Source: Zafaria ginkgonis (GTDB lineage Bacteria; Actinomycetota; Actinomycetes; Actinomycetales; Micrococcaceae). Taken from it: a stretch of 64,000 nt of DNA. Location of the stretch: the NCBI RefSeq assembly GCF_039540195.1, contig NZ_BAABEO010000009.1:62001-126000 (forward strand), in the 5' to 3' direction. The translations under genes were made by a program, and so were the position numbers. A model generated the notes under the pieces. That model worked only from the letters and a program-made list of their open reading frames with translations. It ran no database searches and was not told where the DNA came from. Shown piece by piece: positions 1-7,875 of this stretch (positions are counted from its first letter, which is position 1; each line of letters starts with the position of its first letter).

Positions 1-633
1 GGCGGTGGTGGCCCAATCCCCGGCGACCGGCAGCAGCCGGATCCTGTCCGCAACGGCCTCCAGGTCCTCGACGAATCGCTCGCCCATGAGGCCGAGGCCC
101 ATGTGTTTGGCCGCGACGACCTGCTCGATGCCGGCCAGTTCGGCGTAGACGGCCGGGGAGATCTTGCCCTTGAAGGCGCTCGGGTTGTCGTAGGCGACCT
201 GGGACATGTCGGGCAGCGCCGCGGCAATGTCGCGGTGGAACGCCACGATCTGGGTGTCGTCGAGCGCGACCCACATGGGACGCCCCACGAACAATCCGTC
301 GGCGCCGAGCGCCCGCAGCGCGGACCCGCGCTCGATCGTGTCGCGGGTGTTCAGTGTGGTCGCCCCCGCGAACACCGGCACCCTTCCTGCGGCGGTGCGG
401 ATGACGACGTCGTTGAACGCGAGCAGTTCGTCGAGCATCAGGCCCGCGCCCTCCCCGAAGGTGCCGTTGGTCATCAGCACGTCGACGCCGGCGTCGACCA
501 GCGCCGCGGTGAGGCGCTCGGTCTCGGCCAGGTCCACGGTCTGCCGTGCGTCCCACCGGTCGGCGCCGGGCAGCGCCGGGGTGGGCAGGATCCCGACGGC
601 GCCGGTGATGTCGGCGGCCGTGTAGCGGGTCAT
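1..633 (-). CDS. Hydratase-aldolase of the DHDPS/NahE family (3' end beyond window)
   Basis: Class I aldolase of the dihydrodipicolinate synthase superfamily, closest by eye to trans-o-hydroxybenzylidenepyruvate and trans-2'-carboxybenzalpyruvate hydratase-aldolases (NahE, PhdJ). These hydrate an arylidene pyruvate and split it into an aromatic aldehyde and pyruvate. The N-terminus carries the family GILPTPALPG segment and a TFGE motif about 58 residues in. The lysine in VVAAKHMG fits the Schiff-base position. Only about 211 residues are present because the gene runs off the left edge; the family is usually 300-330 aa. The ATG overlaps the stop of the upstream dioxygenase gene as ATGA, so the two are translationally coupled. 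That pairing (ring-cleavage dioxygenase, then hydratase-aldolase) is the order of the lower phenanthrene/1-hydroxy-2-naphthoate route. The family is fairly sure; the substrate is inferred. Confidence 0.85.
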   Translation of the reverse strand, partial: MTRYTAADITGAVGILPTPALPGADRWDARQTVDLAETERLTAALVDAGVDVLMTNGTFGEGAGLMLDELLAFNDVVIRTAAGRVPVFAGATTLNTRDTIERGSALRALGADGLFVGRPMWVALDDTQIVAFHRDIAAALPDMSQVAYDNPSAFKGKISPAVYAELAGIEQVVAAKHMGLGLMGERFVEDLEAVADRIRLLPVAGDWATTA

Positions 634-1793
634 CGGGACTCGTCCGAAGCGAGGAAGATGTCGCTGCGGTAGGTCGGCACCTCCGGGGATGCGGGAACCC
701 GCGGGGGCTCGGAGGCGCCGATGCGGGCCTCGGGCTCCTCGTAGAAGTGGCCGAGCGCCTGCAGCGCGGGGATGTCGTGCGTCGTGAAGAGTCGGAGCGG
801 CTCGGACGAGTCGTTGACCAGCCGGTGCCAGGCGTAGTTCGGCACGGCGAAGGAATCGCCCGGGGTGAGCGCGTGGCGCACGCCGTCGATTTCGATCGCC
901 CCGCTGCCGGAAATCACGAAGCCGACGGAGCTGGAGGTGCGCCGGTGCGCCTTGCCCTCGAACCCGGGAACCAGTTGCTGCACCCAGCAGTCCATGGTCT
1001 GGAACGTGGGTCCGCCGGTGACCGGGTTCGCGTAGCGCAGCGCCAGCCCGTCGTAGGGATCCCCGACGGTGTCGGTGTAGGCGTCGAGCACCGGCTCGAT
1101 GTCCTTCCAGGCGTAGCGGACCGGCAGGCGCGACTCGCGGGCGTGTTCCCAGACCGGGCGCACCGCGGCGGTGCGCAGTCCTTGGGAGTCGGTGACGGAG
1201 CCGCGCTGGGGCTGGCTGGCGGCGCCGAACGGTTCGAAGAACGCCTGGTTCAGGCTCGCGGTCAGGCCCAGGTCCAGCACGTCGAGCCAGACGACCTCCT
1301 CGTCGGTCGGGTTGTGGTGGTCGTGCCAGGCGCCGCGCGGGGTCAGCAGCAGGTCGAAGGTCTCCATGGGCAGCGGCTCCCCGTCGACCACGGTGAACGC
1401 ATCCTTGTGGCCCTCGATGACGAACCGCAGCGCGGACATCGAATGGCGGTGCGACCAGCACACCTCCTGGGCGCGCATGATCTGGATGCCCACGGAGATG
1501 GTGTGGGTGGAGCCGGGCACGCCCTGGGTGATGCCGGGATTCAGGAACACGATGCTGGTGCGGCCCACGCCTTGGGGCCCCAGTACGCGAGAGGCCTCCG
1601 CCAGGTGGGGGCGGGTCGTGGACCAGGGCCACACGTGGCCGAGGCCGCGCGGCTTCGGGCCGCCGATCGCCGCATCGAGCATGGGCTCGAACGACCACTG
1701 GCCGATGATGTGGTCGCTCTTGATCTGCTGGTCGTAGGCGTCGATGGCGTCGGTGCGGCGCAGCGCGTCATCGAGCTGGGTGGTGTCGGTCAT
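630..1793 (-). CDS. Bicupin ring-cleavage dioxygenase (gentisate / 1-hydroxy-2-naphthoate dioxygenase family)
   Basis: 387-aa double-cupin extradiol-type dioxygenase, the usual length for gentisate, salicylate and 1-hydroxy-2-naphthoate 1,2-dioxygenases. The N-terminal cupin shows the Fe(II) ligands H115 and H117 in SHRHSMSALRFV and H157 in GAWHDHH. The second cupin (about 270-345) keeps the fold but has AHRRTSSS in place of an HxH, as is normal because only one cupin binds iron. It would open an ortho-hydroxy aromatic carboxylate ring between C1 and C2. The start has a good AAGGAG about 9 nt upstream. It is coupled (ATGA) to the hydratase-aldolase, so a bicyclic hydroxy-acid such as 1-hydroxy-2-naphthoate is a more likely substrate than gentisate, whose product would need an isomerase and hydrolase not seen here. 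Confidence 0.85.
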   Translation of the reverse strand: MTDTTQLDDALRRTDAIDAYDQQIKSDHIIGQWSFEPMLDAAIGGPKPRGLGHVWPWSTTRPHLAEASRVLGPQGVGRTSIVFLNPGITQGVPGSTHTISVGIQIMRAQEVCWSHRHSMSALRFVIEGHKDAFTVVDGEPLPMETFDLLLTPRGAWHDHHNPTDEEVVWLDVLDLGLTASLNQAFFEPFGAASQPQRGSVTDSQGLRTAAVRPVWEHARESRLPVRYAWKDIEPVLDAYTDTVGDPYDGLALRYANPVTGGPTFQTMDCWVQQLVPGFEGKAHRRTSSSVGFVISGSGAIEIDGVRHALTPGDSFAVPNYAWHRLVNDSSEPLRLFTTHDIPALQALGHFYEEPEARIGASEPPRVPASPEVPTYRSDIFLASDESR

Positions 1794-1860
1794 CGTCCTG
1801 CTCTCCTTCGGATGGGTGGGGCCGAGCGGGTGGGCCCGGATGGGTGGTGCGTGGTGGTGG

Positions 1861-3333
1861 TCAGGCGGGGTCGGAGGGGTACCGCACGTGCACGGTCTTG
1901 GCCTGGGTGAAGGAGAGAAGCTCGTCGAACTCCTCGTCGCGGCCGATGCCGCTGTCTTTCACACCGCCGTAAGGGGCACCGGGCAGGTGCCGGGAAACCT
2001 CGTTGACCCAGACGTAGCCGGCGTCGATGGCCTCGGCGAAGCGCAGCGCCCGCCCCAGGTCGGTGGTGTAGACGCTGGCGGTCAGCCCGAAGCGGGTCGC
2101 GTTCGCGATGCGGATGGCCTCGGCCTCGTCGGCGAAGCGCAGCACCGAGAGCACGGGGCCGAAGATCTCCTCCTGGGCCAGCCGGGAGTCGGGCGCGACG
2201 TCGGCGAACACGGCCGGGCGGACGAACAGCCCCGCGGCCAGCTCCCCGTCGGTGATCCGTTCCCCGCCGGTGCACAGCCGGGCGCCTTCCTCCACGCCCA
2301 GGCGGACGTAGCCGAGCACCTTCTCCAGCTGTTGTTCGTTGACGATCGCCCCGGTCTGCGCGTCCGGATCCTCCGGCAGGCCCGGGCGCAGCCCGGCGAC
2401 CCGTTCGGTGAGCCGCTCCACGAAGCGGTCGTGGATGGCCCCGTGGACCAGGACCCGGGAGAGCGACCCGCAGGACTGGCCCTGCCAGGTGAAGTTCATG
2501 CCCCGCACCGCGGCCTCGACGGCGGTGTCCAGGTCGGCGTCGTCGAACACCACCAGCGGGTTCTTCCCGCCGAGTTCGAGCGTGGTGGTGGCGACCGCGT
2601 TCTCCGCGGCCCGCCGCTGGATCCCCAGCCCGGTGTCCAGGGACCCGGTGAACGCGAGCCGTCGCACCTGAGGATGGGCGACGAGGGCGTCGCCGACGAC
2701 GCCGCCGAGCCCGGTGACGACGTTCAGCAGCCCCGGCGGCAGCACCTGCGCGGCGACCTCGGCCATGCGCAGCGCCGAGAGGCTGGTATGTTCGCTGGGC
2801 TTGAGGACGACGGCGTTGCCGGCCACCAGCGGGGCCGCGATCTTCGAGACCGCGAACATGAACGGGTGGTTGAACGGGACGATCCGTCCCACGACGCCGT
2901 AGGGGATCCGGGTTGCGTAGGTCAGCTCGCCGGTGGCCGCGGGGATCGTGCTGCCGCGCAGCTGGAGCGCCAGTCCGGCGAAGTAGCGCAGCGCGCCGAT
3001 GCCGGCGGCGACGTCGCGGCGCATCTCGGTCAGCAGGCTGCCGTTGTCGGCGCTGTCGAGTCGGGCGAACTCCTCCGCGTGCTGCTCCAGCCCGTCGGCC
3101 AGATGTTCCAGCGTTCGGGCGCGGGCCGTGGGTCCGGAGGCCCACCACGGGCCCTGCGCGCGGGCGGCCGCGGCGACGGCCCGGTCGACGTCGTCGGCCG
3201 TGCCGGCCGGGAACACGCCCAGCAGCCGGCCGGTGGCCGGGCTGAAGGACTCGAGCACGGCCCCGTCCGAGGCCTCGCAGGCCTGCCCGTCGATGAGCAT
3301 CCGGTGGCTGAGGCCGGTGGCGGTGGCGGGCAT
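1861..3333 (-). CDS. Aldehyde dehydrogenase (NAD(P)+), first copy of the ring-cleavage operon
   Basis: 490-aa aldehyde dehydrogenase with the full catalytic set: N155 in PFNHP, E253 in TLELGGKNP and nucleophile C288 in WQGQSCGS. It oxidises an aldehyde to the acid. An open frame extends upstream into the CoA-transferase gene, but the ATG at 3333 is the sensible start because it overlaps that gene's stop (TGATG) and gives the normal length. Placed just upstream of the dioxygenase/hydratase-aldolase pair, it could oxidise the aromatic aldehyde released by the aldolase, the job of 2-carboxybenzaldehyde dehydrogenase (PhdK). The second aldehyde dehydrogenase at 6140-7594 is an alternative for that role; the sequence does not say which. 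Confidence 0.9.
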   Translation of the reverse strand: MPATATGLSHRMLIDGQACEASDGAVLESFSPATGRLLGVFPAGTADDVDRAVAAAARAQGPWWASGPTARARTLEHLADGLEQHAEEFARLDSADNGSLLTEMRRDVAAGIGALRYFAGLALQLRGSTIPAATGELTYATRIPYGVVGRIVPFNHPFMFAVSKIAAPLVAGNAVVLKPSEHTSLSALRMAEVAAQVLPPGLLNVVTGLGGVVGDALVAHPQVRRLAFTGSLDTGLGIQRRAAENAVATTTLELGGKNPLVVFDDADLDTAVEAAVRGMNFTWQGQSCGSLSRVLVHGAIHDRFVERLTERVAGLRPGLPEDPDAQTGAIVNEQQLEKVLGYVRLGVEEGARLCTGGERITDGELAAGLFVRPAVFADVAPDSRLAQEEIFGPVLSVLRFADEAEAIRIANATRFGLTASVYTTDLGRALRFAEAIDAGYVWVNEVSRHLPGAPYGGVKDSGIGRDEEFDELLSFTQAKTVHVRYPSDPA

Positions 3334-4511
3334 CAGATGACCCCCTCGGCACGGAGCGCATCGACGTCCTCGGCGCCCAGGCCCAGCAGCTTGCCGTAGA
3401 CCTCGTAGTTGTACTCGCCGACGGCGGGCCCGGCGTGGGAGATCCGCGAGGGGGTCTCGCTGAAGCGGATCCAGGGGGCCAGTAGGGTCAGGTCGCCGGC
3501 CTCGGCGTGCTCGACGTCGACGAACACGTCGCGCGCCTGGAGGTGCTTGTCCTCGAGCACATCGTCGATCGTGTAGACCGGGCCGATCGGCAGGGACTGC
3601 GCGGTGAGCATCGAGAACAGCTCCTTGGGGGTGAACTCCTTCATCCACCCGGCCGTGGTCCGCTGCACGTAGGCGAGGTTCGCCCGGCGGGCCCGGACGT
3701 CGGCCATGCGCTCGTCCTCCAGGGCCTCGGGGTGCCCGAGCACGGTGGCGAAGCGGGTGAACATCTCGTCGTTGAGGTCCGGGACGTGGAAGGCCACGTG
3801 GCCGTCCTTGGCCTCCATGTAGGCCCCGGCCGGGCCCTGGCCCTCGAAGTGCTCGTGGAAGTTGGCGACCATGAAGCCCATAAGGGCCTCCTGCATGGAG
3901 ATCTCGATCTTCTGCCCGGTGCCGGTGACCGAGCGGTGGTAGAGCGCGGCGAGCAGTCCGACGGCGAGCGAGACGCCCGCGGCCTCGTCCCCGGGACCCT
4001 GGACTTGGGTGCCCGGGGACTTTGAGAGCCCCCAGGCCGCGTTGGCCCAGCCCGAGGCGGCCATGGCGACCGTGGCGTAGGAGCGGAAGCCCGCGTGCGG
4101 GCCGGTCTCCCCGTATCCCTTCGAGGAGCCGTAGATGAGCCTGGGGTTGTGTTCCCGCAGCGCCTCGTAGCCCAGCCCCAGGCGGTCCATCACGCCGGTG
4201 GAGAAGTTCTCGACCACGACGTCGGACTGCTTTACCAGGTCGATGAACATCTCGCGTCCGCGCTCGCTTTTGAGGTTGAGCGTGACGGTCTTTTTGTTCG
4301 CGTTCACGGCGAGGAACTCGTAGCCGTCGTGGTCCGCATCGACCGGCATCCAGGCGTGGCGGAAGCGGTCGGGGGAGCCCTCCTGCTCGACCTTGATGAC
4401 CTCGGCGCCCATGTGGGCCAGCAGCATCGTGGCAAACGGGCCGTTGAGCACGTGGGAGAGGTCGAGGATCCTCACCCCGTTCAGCGGGCCGAATTCGGTG
4501 GTGGCGTTCAT
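3333..4511 (-). CDS. CaiB/BaiF-type (class III) CoA-transferase
   Basis: 392-aa family III CoA-transferase. The start of the fold (GVRILDLSHVLNGPFATMLLAHMGAEVIKVE) is textbook, and D175 in GPGDEAAG matches the aspartate that forms the acyl-enzyme anhydride. It moves CoA between carboxylic acids, here probably onto an aromatic or side-chain acid. The ATG at 4511 lies 4 nt after the stop of the DUF35 gene, and its stop overlaps the start of the next aldehyde dehydrogenase. CoA activation beside a thiolase-like protein suggests that a side chain is shortened as a CoA thioester. Donor and acceptor cannot be predicted. Confidence 0.9.
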   Translation of the reverse strand: MNATTEFGPLNGVRILDLSHVLNGPFATMLLAHMGAEVIKVEQEGSPDRFRHAWMPVDADHDGYEFLAVNANKKTVTLNLKSERGREMFIDLVKQSDVVVENFSTGVMDRLGLGYEALREHNPRLIYGSSKGYGETGPHAGFRSYATVAMAASGWANAAWGLSKSPGTQVQGPGDEAAGVSLAVGLLAALYHRSVTGTGQKIEISMQEALMGFMVANFHEHFEGQGPAGAYMEAKDGHVAFHVPDLNDEMFTRFATVLGHPEALEDERMADVRARRANLAYVQRTTAGWMKEFTPKELFSMLTAQSLPIGPVYTIDDVLEDKHLQARDVFVDVEHAEAGDLTLLAPWIRFSETPSRISHAGPAVGEYNYEVYGKLLGLGAEDVDALRAEGVI

Positions 4512-4515
4512 GGTG

Positions 4516-4947
4516 TTACTCCTCGGGGTTGTCGATGAGGGTGAAGGTGGGGAGGGCGGCGCCGTCGGGCAGCGGCAGGAATCCGACGGCGACGGCGTCG
4601 CCGACCCGGGCCCGCCCGGCGTCGCCTGTCCCCAGGGTGGAGGTCAGCACGATCGCCGCCTCGGTGCCGTCCAGTTCGATGTGCGCCACCGCCAGCGGCA
4701 GTTCGTCGGCAATGGTCGGGTCCAGCGGCCGGTGCACAACGGCCAGGCCCGCGATGCGCCCGGTGCCGGCCAGCCGCTCCCAGACGGGGGCGGCGGCGTG
4801 GCAGCGGGGGCAGTGTTCGCGCGGGGGCCAGCGCCAGGCTCCGCAGTCGCCGCAGCGTTGGCCGAGCAGCACCCCGGCGGCGCAACCCTCCCAGAAGGCG
4901 GCGCTGTCCGGGTCGGTCAGCGGGGGAGTCCGCAGCCGCGCGCTCAT
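4516..4947 (-). CDS. Zn-ribbon OB-fold (DUF35) partner protein of thiolase-like enzyme
   Basis: 143-aa protein with an N-terminal rubredoxin-like zinc ribbon (C32, C35, C46, C49 in CGDCGAW...CPRCH) followed by an OB fold: the DUF35/ACAC layout. Such proteins associate with SCP-x-type thiolases, HMG-CoA synthases or Ltp2-like aldolases and form CoA-binding heterocomplexes. The ATG at 4947 overlaps the stop of the thiolase-like gene (ATGA), so the two are made together. A much longer open frame exists in the same phase upstream, but it is antisense-free shadow across the thiolase gene and is not the real start. Confidence 0.88.
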   Translation of the reverse strand: MSARLRTPPLTDPDSAAFWEGCAAGVLLGQRCGDCGAWRWPPREHCPRCHAAAPVWERLAGTGRIAGLAVVHRPLDPTIADELPLAVAHIELDGTEAAIVLTSTLGTGDAGRARVGDAVAVGFLPLPDGAALPTFTLIDNPEE

Positions 4948-6140
4948 GCGGCCCGGCCCAGGATCATCCCGCTGTCCCCGGATTCCCCGGCGACCAGCGC
5001 CAGTTCGGGGTCGCGGACCTGGCGGCAGCGGCCGCGGTCGAAGTCGTGGGTGCCGGTGCACTCGTCGTCGGCCACGCCGGTGTCGCGCAGCTGCTGCACG
5101 GCCTCGATCACGTGGCCCAGGCCGACGAGGTTGCCCTCGCTGAGGTGGCCGCCGTGCGTGTTGACGGGGATGCGGCCGTCCAGGCCCAGCTCTCCGGCAC
5201 GGATCGCCGTGGGCGCGGCGCCGGGCGGGGTGAGCCCGAACTGTTCGATGTGCAGCATCGCCATGCCGGTGAACGGGTCGTACACCTGGGCCAGGTCCAG
5301 GTCGGAGGCCGCGATGCCGGCTCGCGCATAGAGCGCCGGCGCCAGCTCCAGGGCGTTCAGTTCCCAGTGGCGGCGCGCGCGGGCCGGTCGCACCGGGGCG
5401 CCAAGGGTTCCGCCGCTGACTGCCCGCACCGCAACCGGGGTGCGGCGCATCCTTTTGGCGTCGCGGGTCGCCGAGACCACCACGGCCATCGCCCCGTCGT
5501 TCCACATGCTGCAGTCCAGCAGTCGGAACGGTTCGATGATCCAGGGCGAGGCCTGGTGGTCGGCGACAGTGATCGGGGTGCGCATCATCGCCTTGCGGTT
5601 CAGTGTGGCGTGGGAGCGCTGCAGTACGGCCAGCTCGGCGAGGTCGGAGTTCTCCAGCCCGAATTCGTGCAGGTAGGCGCTGACGTGGGGCCCGTAGAGC
5701 GTCGCGGCGTGCGATGCCCCGAACGGCTCGTTCCATTGGCGCTGCCCGGAGGGCCACAGGTCGTGGCCGGTGCCGGCCGGTGCCACCGAGCGCGAGTTTG
5801 CGGCCCGGTAGACCAGCACGTGCCGGCAGACCCCGGAGTAGACCGCCATCGCGGCAGCGGCGATCGCCGCTGCCGCCCAGGCCCCTCCGCTGCTGTCGCA
5901 GAACGACATGGAGCACTTCTCCAGGCCCAGCGCCGCGGCCAGCTCGGGCGGGGCGGGGGTGTCCCGCGGACCCCAGTAGTAGGTCACCAGCCCATCGATC
6001 TGGGTCGGGGCCAGCCCGGCGTCCGCGATCGCGGCGAGCGCGGCCTCGGTGGCCAGGGCGATGGTGCTGCGGCCGCTGTTCTTGCTCAGCTCGGTCCATC
6101 CGACGCCGGTGATGGCCGTGCGGCCGCGCAGGTCGGCCAT
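4944..6140 (-). CDS. Thiolase-fold protein lacking canonical catalytic residues (SCP-x / Ltp2-like)
   Basis: 398-aa thiolase-superfamily protein of the lipid-transfer/SCP-x branch. The usual nucleophile context (CxSG) is not clear; the nearest match is FCDSSGGAW near residue 80. The GHP histidine motif of ordinary thiolases reads SEGNLVG here, while VYDPFTGMA and the PVNTHGGHLSEG segment typical of the SCP-x/Ltp2 group are kept. This pattern, with the coupled DUF35 gene, fits Ltp2-type retro-aldolases, which split a beta-hydroxyacyl-CoA into an aldehyde or ketone and acyl-CoA rather than doing thiolysis. The aldehyde could feed a neighbouring dehydrogenase. ATG at 6140 overlaps the preceding stop (TGATG). 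Family is sure; reaction is inference. Confidence 0.82.
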   Translation of the reverse strand: MADLRGRTAITGVGWTELSKNSGRSTIALATEAALAAIADAGLAPTQIDGLVTYYWGPRDTPAPPELAAALGLEKCSMSFCDSSGGAWAAAAIAAAAMAVYSGVCRHVLVYRAANSRSVAPAGTGHDLWPSGQRQWNEPFGASHAATLYGPHVSAYLHEFGLENSDLAELAVLQRSHATLNRKAMMRTPITVADHQASPWIIEPFRLLDCSMWNDGAMAVVVSATRDAKRMRRTPVAVRAVSGGTLGAPVRPARARRHWELNALELAPALYARAGIAASDLDLAQVYDPFTGMAMLHIEQFGLTPPGAAPTAIRAGELGLDGRIPVNTHGGHLSEGNLVGLGHVIEAVQQLRDTGVADDECTGTHDFDRGRCRQVRDPELALVAGESGDSGMILGRAA

Positions 6141-7594
6141 CAGCCGAACACCCCCGCAGTCTCCTCGGTGAGGTTGACGGTCTTCAGCTCCTGGAAGGCC
6201 TGCAGGCCCTCGGCCCCCAGTTCGCGTCCGACGCCGGAGTCCTTGACCCCGCCGAAGGGGACCTGCACGTTGTGGGCGAACCGGTTGATGGTGAAGCTGC
6301 CGGCGCGCACCGACCTGGCGACGTGGGCGGCCGTGGCAGGATCCTCGGTGAAGACCCCGCCGTGCAGCCCGTACCGGGTGTCGTTGGCGATCGCAATGGC
6401 CTCCTCGAGGCCGTCGTAGCCGATGACGACGGCGACCGGGCCGAAGATCTCCTCGCGGCTGACGCGCATCGAGTTGTCCGCATCCACGAGCACGGTCGGC
6501 TCCAGGTAGTGGCCGCGCTCCAGCCCCGCCGGCGTGCCGCCGCCGACCGCGATGCGGGCGCCCTCGCTTTGCCCAAGCGCCAGGTATCCGTTCACGCGCT
6601 TGTGCTGGGCGGCCGAGGCGAGCGGGCCGAGCGTGGTGGCGGGGTCGAACGGATCTCCGATGGTGAAGGAGCGCGCCGCGGCGGCCAGCACCTCGACCCA
6701 TTGGTCGCGCTCGCCGGAGGGGACAAGGACGCGGCTGAACGCCGAACACGTCTGGCCGGTGTTGGAGAAGGTGCCGTCGGCGATGCCGCGGATGACCTTC
6801 GCGGGATCGGCGTCGGAGGCAATGATCGCCGCGGACTTGCCGCCGAGCTCCAGCTGCAGCCGCGCGAAGCGTGGCCCCGCCGCGCGGGCGATCTCCCGGC
6901 CGGCCGCCGTCGAGCCGGTGAAGCTGATCTTGTCCACCCCGGGATGGGCGGTCAGCGCCCGGCCGGTCTCGCGGCCGCCGGTGACCAGGTTGAATACGCC
7001 GGCCGGCAGCCCGGCCGCCTCGAGCGCCTCGGCCAGCAGGTAGGAATCCAGCGGGGTCTCTGGCGCCGGCTTGTAGACCACGGTGCAGCCGGTGGCGAGC
7101 GCCGGGACGACTTTGGCGATCGACATGTTGAACGGGCTGTTCCAAGGGGCGATCGCGGCAACGACGCCGACCGGTTCGCGCAGCACCGCTGCGGGGCCGA
7201 AGCGGGTCTCGCGCAGGTCCAGCGTTTGCTGTTCGCGGGCGAGGTCCAGGAAGTAGCGGCCCACCCAGAGACCGGCCGGGGCCTTCTGGCGGGAGATCGT
7301 GGTGGGCAGGCCCATCTGCGCGGTGACCAGATTGGCGATCTCGCCCAGCTTCGGCTCCAGGTTCGCCAGGGCCCGCTCGAGCACCTGGGCGCGTTCGGCG
7401 GTGGACAGGTGCGGCCAAGGGCCGGCGTCGAAGGCATGGCGGGCCGCGGTAACGGCGAGGTCGACCTCCTGGACGGAAGCGTCCGGGACCCGGCCGATCT
7501 GCTCCTCGGTGGCCGGGGACATGACGGCGATCCCCGGCCCCGGGGCGGCGGCATGCCAGCGCCCGTCGATGAACAATTCGTTGCGCACGTTCAT
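6140..7594 (-). CDS. Aldehyde dehydrogenase, first gene of the ring-cleavage operon
   Basis: 484-aa aldehyde dehydrogenase with N152 (PWNSP), E249 (LELGGKSA) and C283 (GQTCSAF). The ATG at 7594 is preceded by AAAGGAGAGAGC, an excellent ribosome binding site; the in-frame ATG 23 codons upstream has none and would add a tail that is not family-like. It is the promoter-proximal gene of a seven-gene minus-strand operon reaching the left edge. It is only distantly like the other dehydrogenase at 1861-3333, so the pathway appears to have two separate aldehyde steps: one perhaps after the thiolase-like aldolase, one after the hydratase-aldolase. Confidence 0.9.
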   Translation of the reverse strand: MNVRNELFIDGRWHAAAPGPGIAVMSPATEEQIGRVPDASVQEVDLAVTAARHAFDAGPWPHLSTAERAQVLERALANLEPKLGEIANLVTAQMGLPTTISRQKAPAGLWVGRYFLDLAREQQTLDLRETRFGPAAVLREPVGVVAAIAPWNSPFNMSIAKVVPALATGCTVVYKPAPETPLDSYLLAEALEAAGLPAGVFNLVTGGRETGRALTAHPGVDKISFTGSTAAGREIARAAGPRFARLQLELGGKSAAIIASDADPAKVIRGIADGTFSNTGQTCSAFSRVLVPSGERDQWVEVLAAAARSFTIGDPFDPATTLGPLASAAQHKRVNGYLALGQSEGARIAVGGGTPAGLERGHYLEPTVLVDADNSMRVSREEIFGPVAVVIGYDGLEEAIAIANDTRYGLHGGVFTEDPATAAHVARSVRAGSFTINRFAHNVQVPFGGVKDSGVGRELGAEGLQAFQELKTVNLTEETAGVFG

Positions 7595-7875
7595 GCTCTC
7601 TCCTTTGAGGTGGGTGGGCCGGGAGCTGGTGGGTGCCTTCCGCGGCGAGATAGACGCAAACATAGCGTCTGCAATGTTTTGGTGTCAATGGGTTCTCGGA
7701 GCGCCGAATCGGCGCCAAAAAAGTTAAACAAGGCACTTGCAATGTTTTGGTCTTGCGGGCAAGATCGACACCTAAGACCCCGACGTTGCGGGGCCATCCG
7801 GGCAACGCTGCCCGCCGGATGGTCCCCGTCCCGACCGTTTGAGCCCCACCTGTCAGATCGAGGAGCCGACGCACC
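7595..7875. promoter_or_regulatory. Divergent promoter region with 14-nt direct repeats and a hairpin
   Basis: This 281-bp gap separates the leftward ring-cleavage operon from the rightward monooxygenase gene and is more AT-rich than its surroundings. It holds two identical copies of TGCAATGTTTTGGT (7670-7683 and 7738-7751), 68 bp apart. Between them lies a perfect inverted repeat, GCGCCG-AAT-CGGCGC (7701-7715). Repeats placed like this are good operator candidates for a regulator controlling both directions, but no regulator gene is adjacent. No other gene is visible in the gap. Confidence 0.5.

Noticed and set aside
1744..3399. 551-aa open frame on the plus strand
   Set aside because: It is antisense to the aldehyde dehydrogenase, is rich in Gly/Arg/His/Asp typical of shadow frames in high-GC DNA, and shows no domain. 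The minus-strand enzyme has all catalytic residues.
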